NCBI GenBank assembly: GCA_026415395.1
Contig: JAOAHD010000007.1
Location: forward strand, 919,972 to 983,971
Direction of reading: 5' to 3'
Length of the DNA: 64,000 nucleotides
DNA from: Candidatus Binatia bacterium
Lineage (GTDB): Bacteria > Desulfobacterota > Binatia > HRBIN30
Positions 9,715 to 18,088 of the stretch are shown here, one piece after another. Under the pieces are notes generated by a model. It ran no database searches. It was given only the letters and a program-made list of their open reading frames with translations, and was not told the DNA's origin. Positions within the stretch are counted from its first letter, which is position 1; each line of letters opens with the position of its first letter. The position numbers were made by a program, and so were the translations under genes.

Positions 9715-10242
9715 CTACTCGACCGCCGCAGGCACGTTTACGAACCGCGCTTGTTGGCCCGTTGTAATTCCATGTCGAGCGGCAAAGCCGCCGTGCACTT
9801 CGAGCACATATTGTGCGGGCGTATCGGGTCCCAACGCGCGCGTACTAAACGGTTTGGCGCGTTCTACGATGCCGACGATGCGCCGCTCGCTGTCGAAAAA
9901 GATCATGTCCAACGAAAGGGGCGTGTTCTTCATCCAAAACTGCAAGACCTCGGCTTTGGGGAACACGAACAGCATCCCCGCGTTGGCTGGGAGGTCTCGC
10001 CGGTACATGAGGCCGCGGGCCCGCTCCGCGGGCGTGTCGGCAATCTCGACGGGTACGCTCACCGCTCCATCTGGAGTGTCGATGATCACCGCAGGACGCT
10101 GCTCACAGGCGCTCGCAGTGCTGCACAGCGACCAGAGCGCAACGACAATCGCCGCACGAACGACCGGACGCGGCTCGCGACCTTGTGTTTGGGATGCCTT
10201 TATCTTAGGACTCGGCCTACTCACCACTGTTTCTCTCTCCAT
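9715..10242 (-). CDS. DUF192 family secreted protein
   Basis: Up to 175 residues. DUF192 signatures are clear: ERARGLMYRRDLP, AGMLFVFP, FWMKNTPLSLDMIFF and ALGPDTPAQYVLEV. The molecular role of the family is not settled. A hydrophobic stretch at about residues 30-45 ends in STASAC, which could be a signal peptide or a weak lipobox, so the protein is probably periplasmic. The start is uncertain: the ATG at 10242 lacks a good ribosome binding site, and GTG codons at 10227 and 10224 follow a GAGAGA. The gene is divergent from the Fe-S oxidoreductase, whose ribosome binding site fills the 11-bp gap. Confidence 0.85.
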   Translation of the reverse strand: MERETVVSRPSPKIKASQTQGREPRPVVRAAIVVALWSLCSTASACEQRPAVIIDTPDGAVSVPVEIADTPAERARGLMYRRDLPANAGMLFVFPKAEVLQFWMKNTPLSLDMIFFDSERRIVGIVERAKPFSTRALGPDTPAQYVLEVHGGFAARHGITTGQQARFVNVPAAVE

Positions 10243-10253
10243 GGAGGTTCTGC

Positions 10254-12347
10254 ATGACTGCGCTGATTTTCAGCGTCATGATGCTGATCGCCCTCGGTTG
10301 GTTTGGGCGAACCATGTACCGGCGAGTGATGATCTTGCTCAAGTCACAGCCGGATTCGCGCTTCGATAACATTCCGGAGCGCATCAAGGCGGTACTGATA
10401 TACGCCTTTGGACAGCGTAAGTTCATCGTCCCCGATCCGCCCCCCACCTCGCCGATCAGCGAATGGAAAGCCGGGTGGCTGCATTTCTTTGTCTTCTGGG
10501 GATTCATGATCCTCGCCATTCAAGTGCTTACCATGTTTGGACGCGCCTACTCGGAGCATTTTTACGTTCCCCTGTTTAGCCCGGGATTGCTTGGAGGCCC
10601 GTACTTTTTGCTGAAGGACATCATGGAGGTGGTGGTGCTGATTTGCATCATCTTTCTCCTCACGCGTTGGGCAGTGACGCACCCGAAACGGCTGTACGGC
10701 TTTCTACCAGCGGAAGAACGGCTCGCCAAACAGTCGCACTGGGAAGCCTACGTGATTCTTTGTTTCATTGGCGGGATCATGATCGGGGGGAAACTCTACG
10801 ATGGCGGGCGGATGATCTACGCGGGGGCGAATCCTGAAGTCCAACAAGAGGCAGCTTGGCAACCATTTAGCAGCATGGTCGGGCACGCCCTCGCTGCTTG
10901 GTTCGGCACCGAGGGTGCGAAGTTTTTCAGCGACCTTGGTTGGTGGCTGCACAACACGATCATCCTGGTGTTCCTGAACCTCCTCCCGCTGTCGAAGCAC
11001 TTCCACATTATTACTTCGTTACCCAACGTGTTCTTCCTGAAAACGCAACCGAAGGGCGCTCTCTCCAAGCAAGACTTAGAAAACGCCACGCGCTTTGGTT
11101 CGTCCTTCATCAACCATTTCACATGGAAGCAGGTGCTCGACATGTATTCGTGCACCGAGTGTGGGCGCTGTTCGTCGCACTGCCCAGCGACTCAGAGCGG
11201 CAAGTTGTTGGCGCCTCGCCAATTGTTGCTGAACTTGCGCGATTATCTGTACGAGCATGAAGACGCGATGTTGGCGCTCCCCAATGCCGCTTTGGGCACG
11301 AACGGGCCGTCAGAGGCGCCAAATGTTGGCGAGAACATCGTCGGCGAGCGATTGATCCTCGATGAGGTGTTGTGGGCTTGCACCACGTGTCGCGCGTGCG
11401 AGGAGGCGTGCCCGGTGCTGATCGAATACGTGGACAAGATCGTCGACATGCGCCGGCACCTGGTGCAGGAAGAGGCTCGATTCCCGAGCGAACTTACGCG
11501 CACGTTCAAAGCCATGGAGACACAAAGCAATCCCTGGGGGGTGGACGCGAGCCAGCGAGATGCTTGGGCGGCGGGTTTAGGGATCCCCACGATGGCTGAA
11601 AAGCCGGATGCTGAGTACCTGTACTACGTCGGGTGCGCGGGTGCCTTCGACGAGCGCGCGAAACGAACCACGCAGGCGGTGGCTAAGATTCTAAAACAAG
11701 CAGGCGTGGACTTCGCGATTCTCGGCAAAGAAGAACTGTGTAATGGAGAAACCGCGCGCCGCATTGGCAATGAATACTTGTTCCAATCTATGGCGCAAAT
11801 GAACGTGGAGGTGCTCAATGGGTACGGCGTGAAGAAAATCATCACCAACTGTCCCCATTGCTTCAACACCTTGAAGAACGAGTACCCACAGTTCGGCGGC
11901 AATTACGAGGTGTACCACGCCACGGAATTTGTGCAGCGGCTGATCGCCCATGGGCGGCTGCGCTTTGCTCCGAACGGAACTCGTACAGTCACGTACCACG
12001 ACTCGTGCTACCTGGGACGTTACAACGAAGTGTACGAGGCTCCGCGGCAGATTCTGCAGAGCATCCCTGGGGTGCAACTCAAAGAGCCGGTACGGTCGCG
12101 CCGCTTCGGGATGTGTTGTGGTGCAGGAGGCGGCCGGATGTGGATGGAGGAGGATCCGGATAAGCGCGTCAATCTACGCCGCGTTGATCAACTCCTCGAA
12201 ACCCATCCGGATGCTGTGGCTGTGGCTTGCCCGTTCTGCATGACCATGATCGACGACGGGATCAAGTCGAAAAACTTGGAAGAGAAGGTGCAGGCCCTCG
12301 ACGTCATGGAGATTGTTGCCGAACGGATGGAGAGCGCTGCGTCGTAA
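10254..12347 (+). CDS. Membrane-anchored Fe-S oxidoreductase (HdrD/GlpC-like, ETF-quinone type)
   Basis: 697 residues. The N-terminal third has about six hydrophobic segments like the NarI heme b subunit, for example WLHFFVFWGFMILAIQV and LHNTIILVFLNLLP. Then come two 4Fe-4S clusters, CTECGRCSSHCP and CTTCRACEEACP. The C-terminal half has two CCG-type repeats: GCAGAFDE with TNCPHCFNTL, and YHDSCYLGRYN with GMCCGAGGG. Proteins of this layout next to etf genes are thought to pass electrons from ETF to menaquinone. Here etfAB lies convergently just downstream, which supports that role. The start is set by GGAGG six bases before the ATG. Confidence 0.88.
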   Translation: MTALIFSVMMLIALGWFGRTMYRRVMILLKSQPDSRFDNIPERIKAVLIYAFGQRKFIVPDPPPTSPISEWKAGWLHFFVFWGFMILAIQVLTMFGRAYSEHFYVPLFSPGLLGGPYFLLKDIMEVVVLICIIFLLTRWAVTHPKRLYGFLPAEERLAKQSHWEAYVILCFIGGIMIGGKLYDGGRMIYAGANPEVQQEAAWQPFSSMVGHALAAWFGTEGAKFFSDLGWWLHNTIILVFLNLLPLSKHFHIITSLPNVFFLKTQPKGALSKQDLENATRFGSSFINHFTWKQVLDMYSCTECGRCSSHCPATQSGKLLAPRQLLLNLRDYLYEHEDAMLALPNAALGTNGPSEAPNVGENIVGERLILDEVLWACTTCRACEEACPVLIEYVDKIVDMRRHLVQEEARFPSELTRTFKAMETQSNPWGVDASQRDAWAAGLGIPTMAEKPDAEYLYYVGCAGAFDERAKRTTQAVAKILKQAGVDFAILGKEELCNGETARRIGNEYLFQSMAQMNVEVLNGYGVKKIITNCPHCFNTLKNEYPQFGGNYEVYHATEFVQRLIAHGRLRFAPNGTRTVTYHDSCYLGRYNEVYEAPRQILQSIPGVQLKEPVRSRRFGMCCGAGGGRMWMEEDPDKRVNLRRVDQLLETHPDAVAVACPFCMTMIDDGIKSKNLEEKVQALDVMEIVAERMESAAS

Positions 12348-12452
12348 TTGCGGCCGATCCGCTGCCTTTGTGTCACCGGGGCCGGTTTAAGCAGCGAAGG
12401 CATGCCGTCCCAGTAGAGCACGCAGCTTTCTACGATGCAGGTGCAGAAAACG

Positions 12453-12492
12453 TTGCTGGGAGCTAGCCGTTTGCTCGGCTAGCTCCCAGCAA
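12453..12492. terminator. Bidirectional terminator between the Fe-S oxidoreductase and etfA
   Basis: A perfect 17-bp inverted repeat (12453-12469 with 12476-12492) surrounds a 6-nt loop. On the minus strand the stem is followed by CGTTTTC, a short T-run that would end etfBA transcripts. It serves the convergent Fe-S gene as well. Confidence 0.85.
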
Positions 12493-12517
12493 TCGCTTCG
12501 TTACCAGCGAGGGGGGC

Positions 12518-13492
12518 TTAAGAAGATTTAAGCTTCTTGATCTCCTCGGTGAGCTCGGGCACTGCCTTGAACAGATCGGCCACCAGGCCGTAGTCCGCAA
12601 CTTGGAAGATCGGCGCCTCTTCGTCCTTGTTGATGGCGACGATCACCTTTGAATCCTTCATTCCGGCTAGATGCTGGATGGCGCCAGAAATGCCAACAGC
12701 AATATACAACTCCGGAGCGACCACTTTCCCCGTCTGGCCGACTTGCAAGTCATTGGGCACGAAGCCCGCGTCCACCGCCGCACGGCTTGCTCCCATTGCG
12801 GCCCCGAGAACATCGCAGAGGGGCTCGAGGATCGTCTTGAAGTTTTCGCCTGATTTGAGCGCGCGTCCACCGGATACGACGATGCGGGCCTCGGTGAGCA
12901 CCGGGCGGTCTGACTTGGTTTCGCTGAATTCGACGAACCGGATTTTCTGCGCGTTGGCATCCAGGTTCACCGCCAGCTTCTCCACAGGTGCTTTTTGTGC
13001 GTCCTTCGTTGCTGCATCAAAAGCCGTGGCGCGCACGCTGATCACCCGCGGAGAACTTTCGAGACGGACAGTGGCAACCGCGTTACCGGCATACATCGGG
13101 CGTGTCATGGTGCCATCGTCGTTAAAGGCAAGTACGTCACTGGCCATGCCAACTCCGAGGAGGCCAGCCACCCGAGGAAGCAGATCCTTGCCCACCGCCG
13201 TAGAGGTAGCCAAGAGGGTCTCTACGTTCTTGTCCCGGACCAATTGCGCAAGCGCGGCAGCGTGAGCATCGGCTGTGTAATGCTCAAACGCGTCGTGCTC
13301 TAACGCGAACACGTGCTGCACGCCGTACTCAGCCAACTCGACCGCGAGCGCGTCAATTGCCTTCCCGAGAATCACCGCCTGACACTGGCCCCCCGACTTT
13401 GCTGCCAAGGTCCTTCCCGCCTGGATCGCGACCAGGCTCGGCTTGACGAGCTTTCCGCCGTGATGCTCCGCAAACACCAATACGTTACCCAT
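12518..13492 (-). CDS. etfA: Electron transfer flavoprotein alpha subunit
   Basis: 324 residues, normal for EtfA. With EtfB it forms the heterodimer that accepts electrons from acyl-CoA dehydrogenases. The C-terminal FAD domain shows [57 protein letters not shown] and [21 protein letters not shown], matching the classic EtfA core. The ATG follows CCAGGGAGAAGCGATCC. It lies 30 bp after etfB. A convergent membrane Fe-S oxidoreductase is the likely next electron carrier. Confidence 0.95.
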   Translation of the reverse strand: MGNVLVFAEHHGGKLVKPSLVAIQAGRTLAAKSGGQCQAVILGKAIDALAVELAEYGVQHVFALEHDAFEHYTADAHAAALAQLVRDKNVETLLATSTAVGKDLLPRVAGLLGVGMASDVLAFNDDGTMTRPMYAGNAVATVRLESSPRVISVRATAFDAATKDAQKAPVEKLAVNLDANAQKIRFVEFSETKSDRPVLTEARIVVSGGRALKSGENFKTILEPLCDVLGAAMGASRAAVDAGFVPNDLQVGQTGKVVAPELYIAVGISGAIQHLAGMKDSKVIVAINKDEEAPIFQVADYGLVADLFKAVPELTEEIKKLKSS

Positions 13493-13522
13493 GGATCGCT
13501 TCTCCCTGGATTGAAGATTTCC

Positions 13523-14317
13523 TCAGATGACCTTTGCTTCGGTGTGCAGCAAATGAACGAGCTCCTGCACTGAGCTCACCTTACGGCCCGCCTTGCGCTT
13601 AGGTGGTGGGTCGAGCCGGAGTACCCGGAGCTTCGGAGTGACGTCGACCCCGAGGTCGGCCACGGGAATCTCCTTAAGCTCCTTCTTCCGTGCTTTCATG
13701 ATGCCGGGCAACGAGGCATAGCGCGGGATGTTGAGCCGGAGGTCGACCGTGACCACACCAGGGAGCGGGATTTCCACGGTTTCCAAACCCCCGTCTACCT
13801 CCCGCACCACGGTAGCCCGACCGTTGGCAAGTTGGATCCCGGGGAGGCCGCTTTTTTCCGCCTCCGACTCCAAACTTTCCTTTTTCGATGCGAATGTCGC
13901 CTGCGGCCATTGGAGCAGCGCCGCTAACATTTGCCCGGTTTGGTTCGCATCATCGTCAATTGCCTGCTTGCCCATTAACACGAGGTCAGGCTTTTCTTGC
14001 TCTACGATCCTCTGCAAGATCCGAGCAACACCCAACGGATCCAGTTCTTGCTCAGCAACCACCAGAATGGCCCGGTCAGCACCCATGGCGAGGCCAGTAC
14101 GCAATTGCTCCTGCGCGACCTTTGCCCCAATGCTCACCAAAACCACTTCAGCACCGCCGCCTTTTTCTTTGATCCGTAGCGCTTCTTCGATAGCGATTTC
14201 GTCGAACGGGTTGACGACGTATTTCAGGTTTTCCGTGACAATGCCTGTCCCGTCGGGCTTGACCCTAATCGTCGCATTAGGATCTGGCACCCGCTTTACG
14301 GTAACGAGAACCTTCAC
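13523..14317 (-). CDS. etfB: Electron transfer flavoprotein beta subunit
   Basis: 264 residues, normal for EtfB. Visible: the [13 protein letters not shown] start, [35 protein letters not shown] (the family signature containing the AMP/FAD-binding DDxNQTG segment) and [19 protein letters not shown]. The start codon is GTG, preceded by AAGGAGGCACGTCT. It is co-transcribed with etfA downstream. The IclR gene upstream is in the same orientation, 94 bp away, and may belong to the same unit or regulate it. Confidence 0.95.
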   Translation of the reverse strand: MKVLVTVKRVPDPNATIRVKPDGTGIVTENLKYVVNPFDEIAIEEALRIKEKGGGAEVVLVSIGAKVAQEQLRTGLAMGADRAILVVAEQELDPLGVARILQRIVEQEKPDLVLMGKQAIDDDANQTGQMLAALLQWPQATFASKKESLESEAEKSGLPGIQLANGRATVVREVDGGLETVEIPLPGVVTVDLRLNIPRYASLPGIMKARKKELKEIPVADLGVDVTPKLRVLRLDPPPKRKAGRKVSSVQELVHLLHTEAKVI

Positions 14318-14411
14318 AGACGTGCCTCCTTTTCACGCGGATTGCGAAACTCCCACCCGGTACCATAGGGCTGGAAGTCGTTCAAGGAACTCACGGCGAG
14401 CGACGGCGAAG

Positions 14412-15191
14412 CTACTTCTTTGGCTCGAACCCCAGGCGGGCGGACAGCTCCTCACTCGCACGCGCAAGCAGCGGCACGATTTGTTCGCGCAAACGCTGCT
14501 CGGTCATCCGGTGAACTGGACCCAACAGGGCGAGAGCAGCGACAAAACAACCAGTGTAGTCCCGGACCGGCGTGGCTGCGGCAGTCACGTCTGCCACGTG
14601 CTCGCCTTCCTCCGTCGCAAAGCCCTGGGCGGCTACACGGTCAAGCTCCGCGAACAGCCGCTCTTTGTCCACAACCGTCTTCTCCGTGCACGGCTTCAGG
14701 GGCTCTGTCAATCCCTCGCGCAGGGATGTCTCGCCGAAGGCCAAGGCAACCTTTCCGATCGCAGAACAATGCAGCGGAATGGGTTCCCCCATCCGAGCCA
14801 CCACCCGTACCGGTTGCTCCGCATGAGCAGCATCCAGCACCACGGCCATCCCGAGGCGCACAACCCCGATAACAGCCGTCTCTCCGGAGGCCTGTGCCAA
14901 CTGTTGCAGCACTGGCCGCGCCGGCTTTAGCAGACCCACTTGGCTTAGGTACCGCTGACCGAGCGAAAGGCAACGAACCCCCAGCCGGTAGTTCTCGGTA
15001 AGCTTGTTTTGCTCGATGTATCCACGGGCCTCGAGGGTGGCCAGGATCCGAAAGACGTTGTTCTTGTGCAGCTTGAGGCGCTTGCTCAATTCCGTGACCC
15101 CCAGCTCCTCCTGGTTGCCGGCAAACTGCTCCAAGACGTCCAAGGCATGAGACACTGACTGGATCACGTAGTTGGTCTTGTCACGTCGCAC
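14412..15191 (-). CDS. IclR family transcriptional regulator
   Basis: 259 residues. The N-terminal winged helix-turn-helix reads ELGVTELSKRLKLHKNN followed by VFRILATLEARGYI. The C-terminal effector domain has GETAVIGVVRLG, PLHCSAIGKVALAF and a GFATEEGEHVADVTAAATPV segment, typical of IclR. The GTG start follows AAGGAGGCTCACA. Such regulators respond to small organic acids or aromatics. It is divergent from the hydrolase at 15327 and upstream of etfBA, either of which could be a target; the effector cannot be read. Confidence 0.92.
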   Translation of the reverse strand: MRRDKTNYVIQSVSHALDVLEQFAGNQEELGVTELSKRLKLHKNNVFRILATLEARGYIEQNKLTENYRLGVRCLSLGQRYLSQVGLLKPARPVLQQLAQASGETAVIGVVRLGMAVVLDAAHAEQPVRVVARMGEPIPLHCSAIGKVALAFGETSLREGLTEPLKPCTEKTVVDKERLFAELDRVAAQGFATEEGEHVADVTAAATPVRDYTGCFVAALALLGPVHRMTEQRLREQIVPLLARASEELSARLGFEPKK

Positions 15192-15326
15192 TGTGAGCCT
15201 CCTTGCCGAGTGGCCGAGCGCGGTTTAGTAGTCGAGGGCCTGCAGTCTTGCAAACGGGGTTTTGCTGGGGTGTTGCATTGATCCGGGACCAGCCGTATAC
15301 CCGCCCGCCAGTCGAGGAGGCAAGCG

Positions 15327-16064
15327 ATGGAAGTGTCCGGAACGATGGTTTCTGTTGCTGTAAATGGCGAGGCGATGCCCGCCTATTTGGTCGAGCCGCG
15401 TGGAGCCGGACCGTACCCGGCAGTTGTCGTGGTGATGGAAGCGTTTGGCCTGAACGGGCACATCAAGAGGGTGGCGGAGCGCTTGGCCGCGGAGGGCTAC
15501 GTCGTTTTGGCTCCTGACCTTTATCACCGGATCGCCCCCAACACAGTGGTGCCTTACGACAACGTTCCAGAGGCAATTCGGTTGCTAACCAGTTTACGCG
15601 ATGACGATATCGTTCGTGACATGAATGCCGCCATCGGCTTTTTGCAGAAATTGCCCGAGGTGAAGCGCGATCGGATCGGTGTCACAGGGTTTTGCATGGG
15701 TGGGCGAGTGACCTTCCTCACCGCGTGTCGGAATCCAAATGTACGGGCTGCAGTGGCGTTTTACGGCGGCGGCATCGCCAGTGTCATGAATCCGAATGAC
15801 CAAGGCTCCAAGGCACCCTTGGATTATGCGGAGCAGTTACGCGGGGCCATCTTGCTCTTCTTTGGCGAGGCGGACCCGTTGATTCCCATGGAAGACGTTC
15901 GCCGCATCGAGGCCCGACTCAAAGAGCTTGGAAAACAAGCCGACGTTGTGGTGTATCCGGGTGCCCCCCATGGCTTTTTCTGCGATGAGCGTGACTCCTA
16001 CCGGCCCGACGCCGCTGCTGATGCATGGAAGCGCTTGCTCGAATTTTTCGCCCGTCACTTGTGA
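15327..16064 (+). CDS. Dienelactone hydrolase family protein
   Basis: 245 residues, alpha/beta hydrolase fold. The catalytic triad is visible: Cys in GVTGFCMGGR, Asp in GEADPLIPMEDV and His in YPGAPHGFF. The N part, VVVMEAFGLNGHIKRVAERLA, matches carboxymethylenebutenolidase. The family hydrolyses dienelactones in chlorocatechol breakdown, but many members act on other esters, and no other aromatic-degradation gene lies here. It is divergent from the IclR regulator. Confidence 0.9.
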   Translation: MEVSGTMVSVAVNGEAMPAYLVEPRGAGPYPAVVVVMEAFGLNGHIKRVAERLAAEGYVVLAPDLYHRIAPNTVVPYDNVPEAIRLLTSLRDDDIVRDMNAAIGFLQKLPEVKRDRIGVTGFCMGGRVTFLTACRNPNVRAAVAFYGGGIASVMNPNDQGSKAPLDYAEQLRGAILLFFGEADPLIPMEDVRRIEARLKELGKQADVVVYPGAPHGFFCDERDSYRPDAAADAWKRLLEFFARHL

Positions 16065-16138
16065 AGGCATAAAATTGCACGCGGCAGTTCCGATCCACAG
16101 CGCAGGGATGCCAGAGTTAGGTTAGGAGTAATCGACCG

Positions 16139-17053
16139 ATGCGCATCATTCTCGTCGGGCAGGCGGCGTTTGCCGCCGAGGTGTTAGATCGACTTGTGAA
16201 AGGTGGTCACGAAGTTCTGGCCGTATACTGCCCTCCGGACGCTGCGCCAGACAAGCCAGACCCGGTGAAGGTGCGCGCGCTTGGGCTCGGGATACCGGTT
16301 CGCCAGTACCCCTCGCTCAAGAATCCAGCCGTGCGCGAGGAATGGAAGCAGCTTAATGCGGATCTCGCCGTGCTTGCGTACGTGACGCAAATTGTACCGC
16401 CCGAAGTCTTTTCCGTTCCCAAACAGGGCAGCATTTGTTTTCACCCATCGTTGCTGCCGAAGTATCGCGGCGGCAGCGCAATCCCGTGGCAAATCATCAA
16501 AGGCGAGACAAAAACTGGTGTCACTGTGTTTTGGGTCGATCCAGGAATCGACACTGGCCCGATCCTGTTGCAGAAAGAGGCAACCATTGACCCGGACGAC
16601 ACTGCGGCGTCCCTGTACTTCAACAAGTTGTTCCCCTTGGGGGTGGACGCCGTCGTTGAGGCGGTGCGTTTGATTGATCGCGGCGTAGCTCCGCGCGTGC
16701 CGCAGGATGAGTCGCAGGCCACCTACGATCCGCTTTGTCGCGACGAGCATGCCGCTGTCGATTGGTCGAAGCCCGTCGGCGAGGTCTATAACTTAATTCG
16801 TGGCTGCGATCCCCAGCCCGGGGCCTACAGCTTGCTGAACGGCGAAAAGTTGCGCTTTTTCGATGCTCGGAAAGTTGAAGGTAGTTCCGGGGACCCGCCT
16901 GGGACCGTGATCGAGGTAGGGCCGGACGGTCTCAAGGTTGCGGCGAACGGTGGCTCCATCATCGTGAGGAAACTGCGATTCGGAAGCGGGCAGAAACGGC
17001 CGGCACAGGAAGTCGCGCGCGAGCTGGGTCTCGTTGCGGGTCACAAATTTTAG
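16139..17053 (+). CDS. Formyltransferase family protein (10-formyl-THF hydrolase/transferase-like)
   Basis: 304 residues. The N-terminal formyltransferase domain has FHPSLLPKYRGGSAIPW (catalytic His with SLLP loop) and VFWVDPGIDTGPILL, with a smaller C-terminal domain. These variants resemble the hydrolase domain of 10-formyltetrahydrofolate dehydrogenase more than Fmt. A true fmt exists at 59.8-60.8 kb in its normal context, so this copy is not the housekeeping enzyme. Likely roles are removal of formyl groups from folate or formylation of a sugar or small molecule. The gene follows the hydrolase by 75 bp on the same strand. Confidence 0.85.
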   Translation: MRIILVGQAAFAAEVLDRLVKGGHEVLAVYCPPDAAPDKPDPVKVRALGLGIPVRQYPSLKNPAVREEWKQLNADLAVLAYVTQIVPPEVFSVPKQGSICFHPSLLPKYRGGSAIPWQIIKGETKTGVTVFWVDPGIDTGPILLQKEATIDPDDTAASLYFNKLFPLGVDAVVEAVRLIDRGVAPRVPQDESQATYDPLCRDEHAAVDWSKPVGEVYNLIRGCDPQPGAYSLLNGEKLRFFDARKVEGSSGDPPGTVIEVGPDGLKVAANGGSIIVRKLRFGSGQKRPAQEVARELGLVAGHKF

Positions 17054-17067
17054 CCAAGCCAAAAATA

Positions 17068-17100
17068 AAGCCACGCCGAGCATGATGCTCGACGTGGCTT
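17068..17100. terminator. Bidirectional terminator hairpin
   Basis: 16-nt arms at 17068-17083 and 17085-17100 pair at 15 positions; the inner pairs must open to form a real loop. On the minus strand the stem is followed by TATTTTTGG, so it can end the twin-Cx3C gene. It serves the convergent formyltransferase too. Confidence 0.75.
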
Positions 17101-17133
17101 GAGTTGCAGTGGTGCTTTGCGCGGCGCGAGGGG

Positions 17134-17640
17134 TTAGTTGATGCTTGGCATTAGTCCGGAGTGGCGGCTGCAGACCGGTTGCGCCAGAACACGCGCCTTC
17201 GCGCGGTCAAACTGGCTCTCGCACCGGTCGTTGCAGCGCGAGCTGTCAAAGGTGTCTGAGTTTTGCGCCAAGCGGTTGCAGCGCAAGTAGCATTTCACCT
17301 GCTTCCAAGCCGCTTTCAGAAGTTGCAAATCGCAAATGCCGTTGTTGGCAGCCGAGCCGCTCGTTTGCCCCGTACAGATAGGCGATGCGGACAAGACCGA
17401 GATTTTGCGGGTGAACCGCTCGTCACAGCGGGTTTGACACGCTTGCACCCGCTCCGGCGGGCGTTGCCCGCAGCGTACGCTACAACGGGCGTGGTTGACC
17501 TGCGCGCTGAGCTTGGCGGCCTGGCAGCCCAGTGGTTCGGCTGCGCTGGCCGCGGTGGCAACCGCAACCAGTGCGGCGGCAACGAGCGCTCCGGTCGACA
17601 GGGTTCTGATGCGGTGAACTGGGGTCGTGGCTGGTTTCAT
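17134..17640 (-). CDS. Secreted protein with two twin-Cx3C cysteine modules
   Basis: 168 residues. An N-terminal signal peptide (TGALVAAALVAVATAASA, then AEPLG) sends it out of the cytoplasm. The mature part holds two copies of one cysteine pattern: C-x13-C-x3-C-x10-C-x3-C-x16-C, then the same with x14 in the middle. Both copies have an RC(D/N)xRC(D/E)-type second Cx3C. Paired Cx3C motifs usually make disulfide-linked helical hairpins, as in the small Tim chaperones and CHCH-type folds; that is only a structural analogy. The start at 17640 follows AGGAGAAGGAGAGAGCCA. Not a family I recognise. Confidence 0.8.
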   Translation of the reverse strand: MKPATTPVHRIRTLSTGALVAAALVAVATAASAAEPLGCQAAKLSAQVNHARCSVRCGQRPPERVQACQTRCDERFTRKISVLSASPICTGQTSGSAANNGICDLQLLKAAWKQVKCYLRCNRLAQNSDTFDSSRCNDRCESQFDRAKARVLAQPVCSRHSGLMPSIN

Positions 17641-18034
17641 TGGCTCTCTCCTTCTCCTCGATTGTTCTGGGTCGTTGGGCTCGCCTTGCATCTCGTCTGG
17701 CCAGTGAGTGTTTGCTCGGTGGGAGCCGGTTGCGATGCTCGAACATGAATCAACTATCGTGCCAACGAAACTTGGGAGTGCTGCCTCGCTGGCGACTGAT
17801 CACCTGGTGCACGGAGGAGATGATTCAATGAATCTCGCCAGCGGTTGTCTCTATTTTGCTCCGCCTTCGGTTCGCTTGTGGCCGAATTGGAGGAGTATTG
17901 CTTCCGGGTGAATTACTGCGGGAGCCGCGGCCGGCCTGCAATTTTAGGCTTGTGGCAACGACTTTCGAGTTTCCGTGGGGTTTTCCTGTTCGCAGTCCGT
18001 GCGCGGCCTTGAGGTTGGTGTTGGCCCTACAGAT
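17641..18034. other. Divergent intergenic region, no gene seen
   Basis: About 450 bp separate the twin-Cx3C gene and the activator gene. Short frames here lack motifs and ribosome binding sites. The sequence should hold promoters for both divergent genes; only the operator-like repeat listed next stands out. Confidence 0.5.
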
Positions 18035-18068
18035 ATTGTTCGCGTTTCTCTTGTGGCCGCGGAACAAT
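18035..18068. promoter_or_regulatory. Operator-like inverted repeat upstream of the activator gene
   Basis: ATTGTTC (18035-18041) is mirrored by GAACAAT (18062-18068). The dyad extends inward as GCG/CGC with one unpaired base, and its centre lies about 37 nt before the start codon. The position suits autoregulation by the activator, but this is inference. Confidence 0.35.
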
Positions 18069-18088
18069 CGGCGTAGGATGCACGACGT

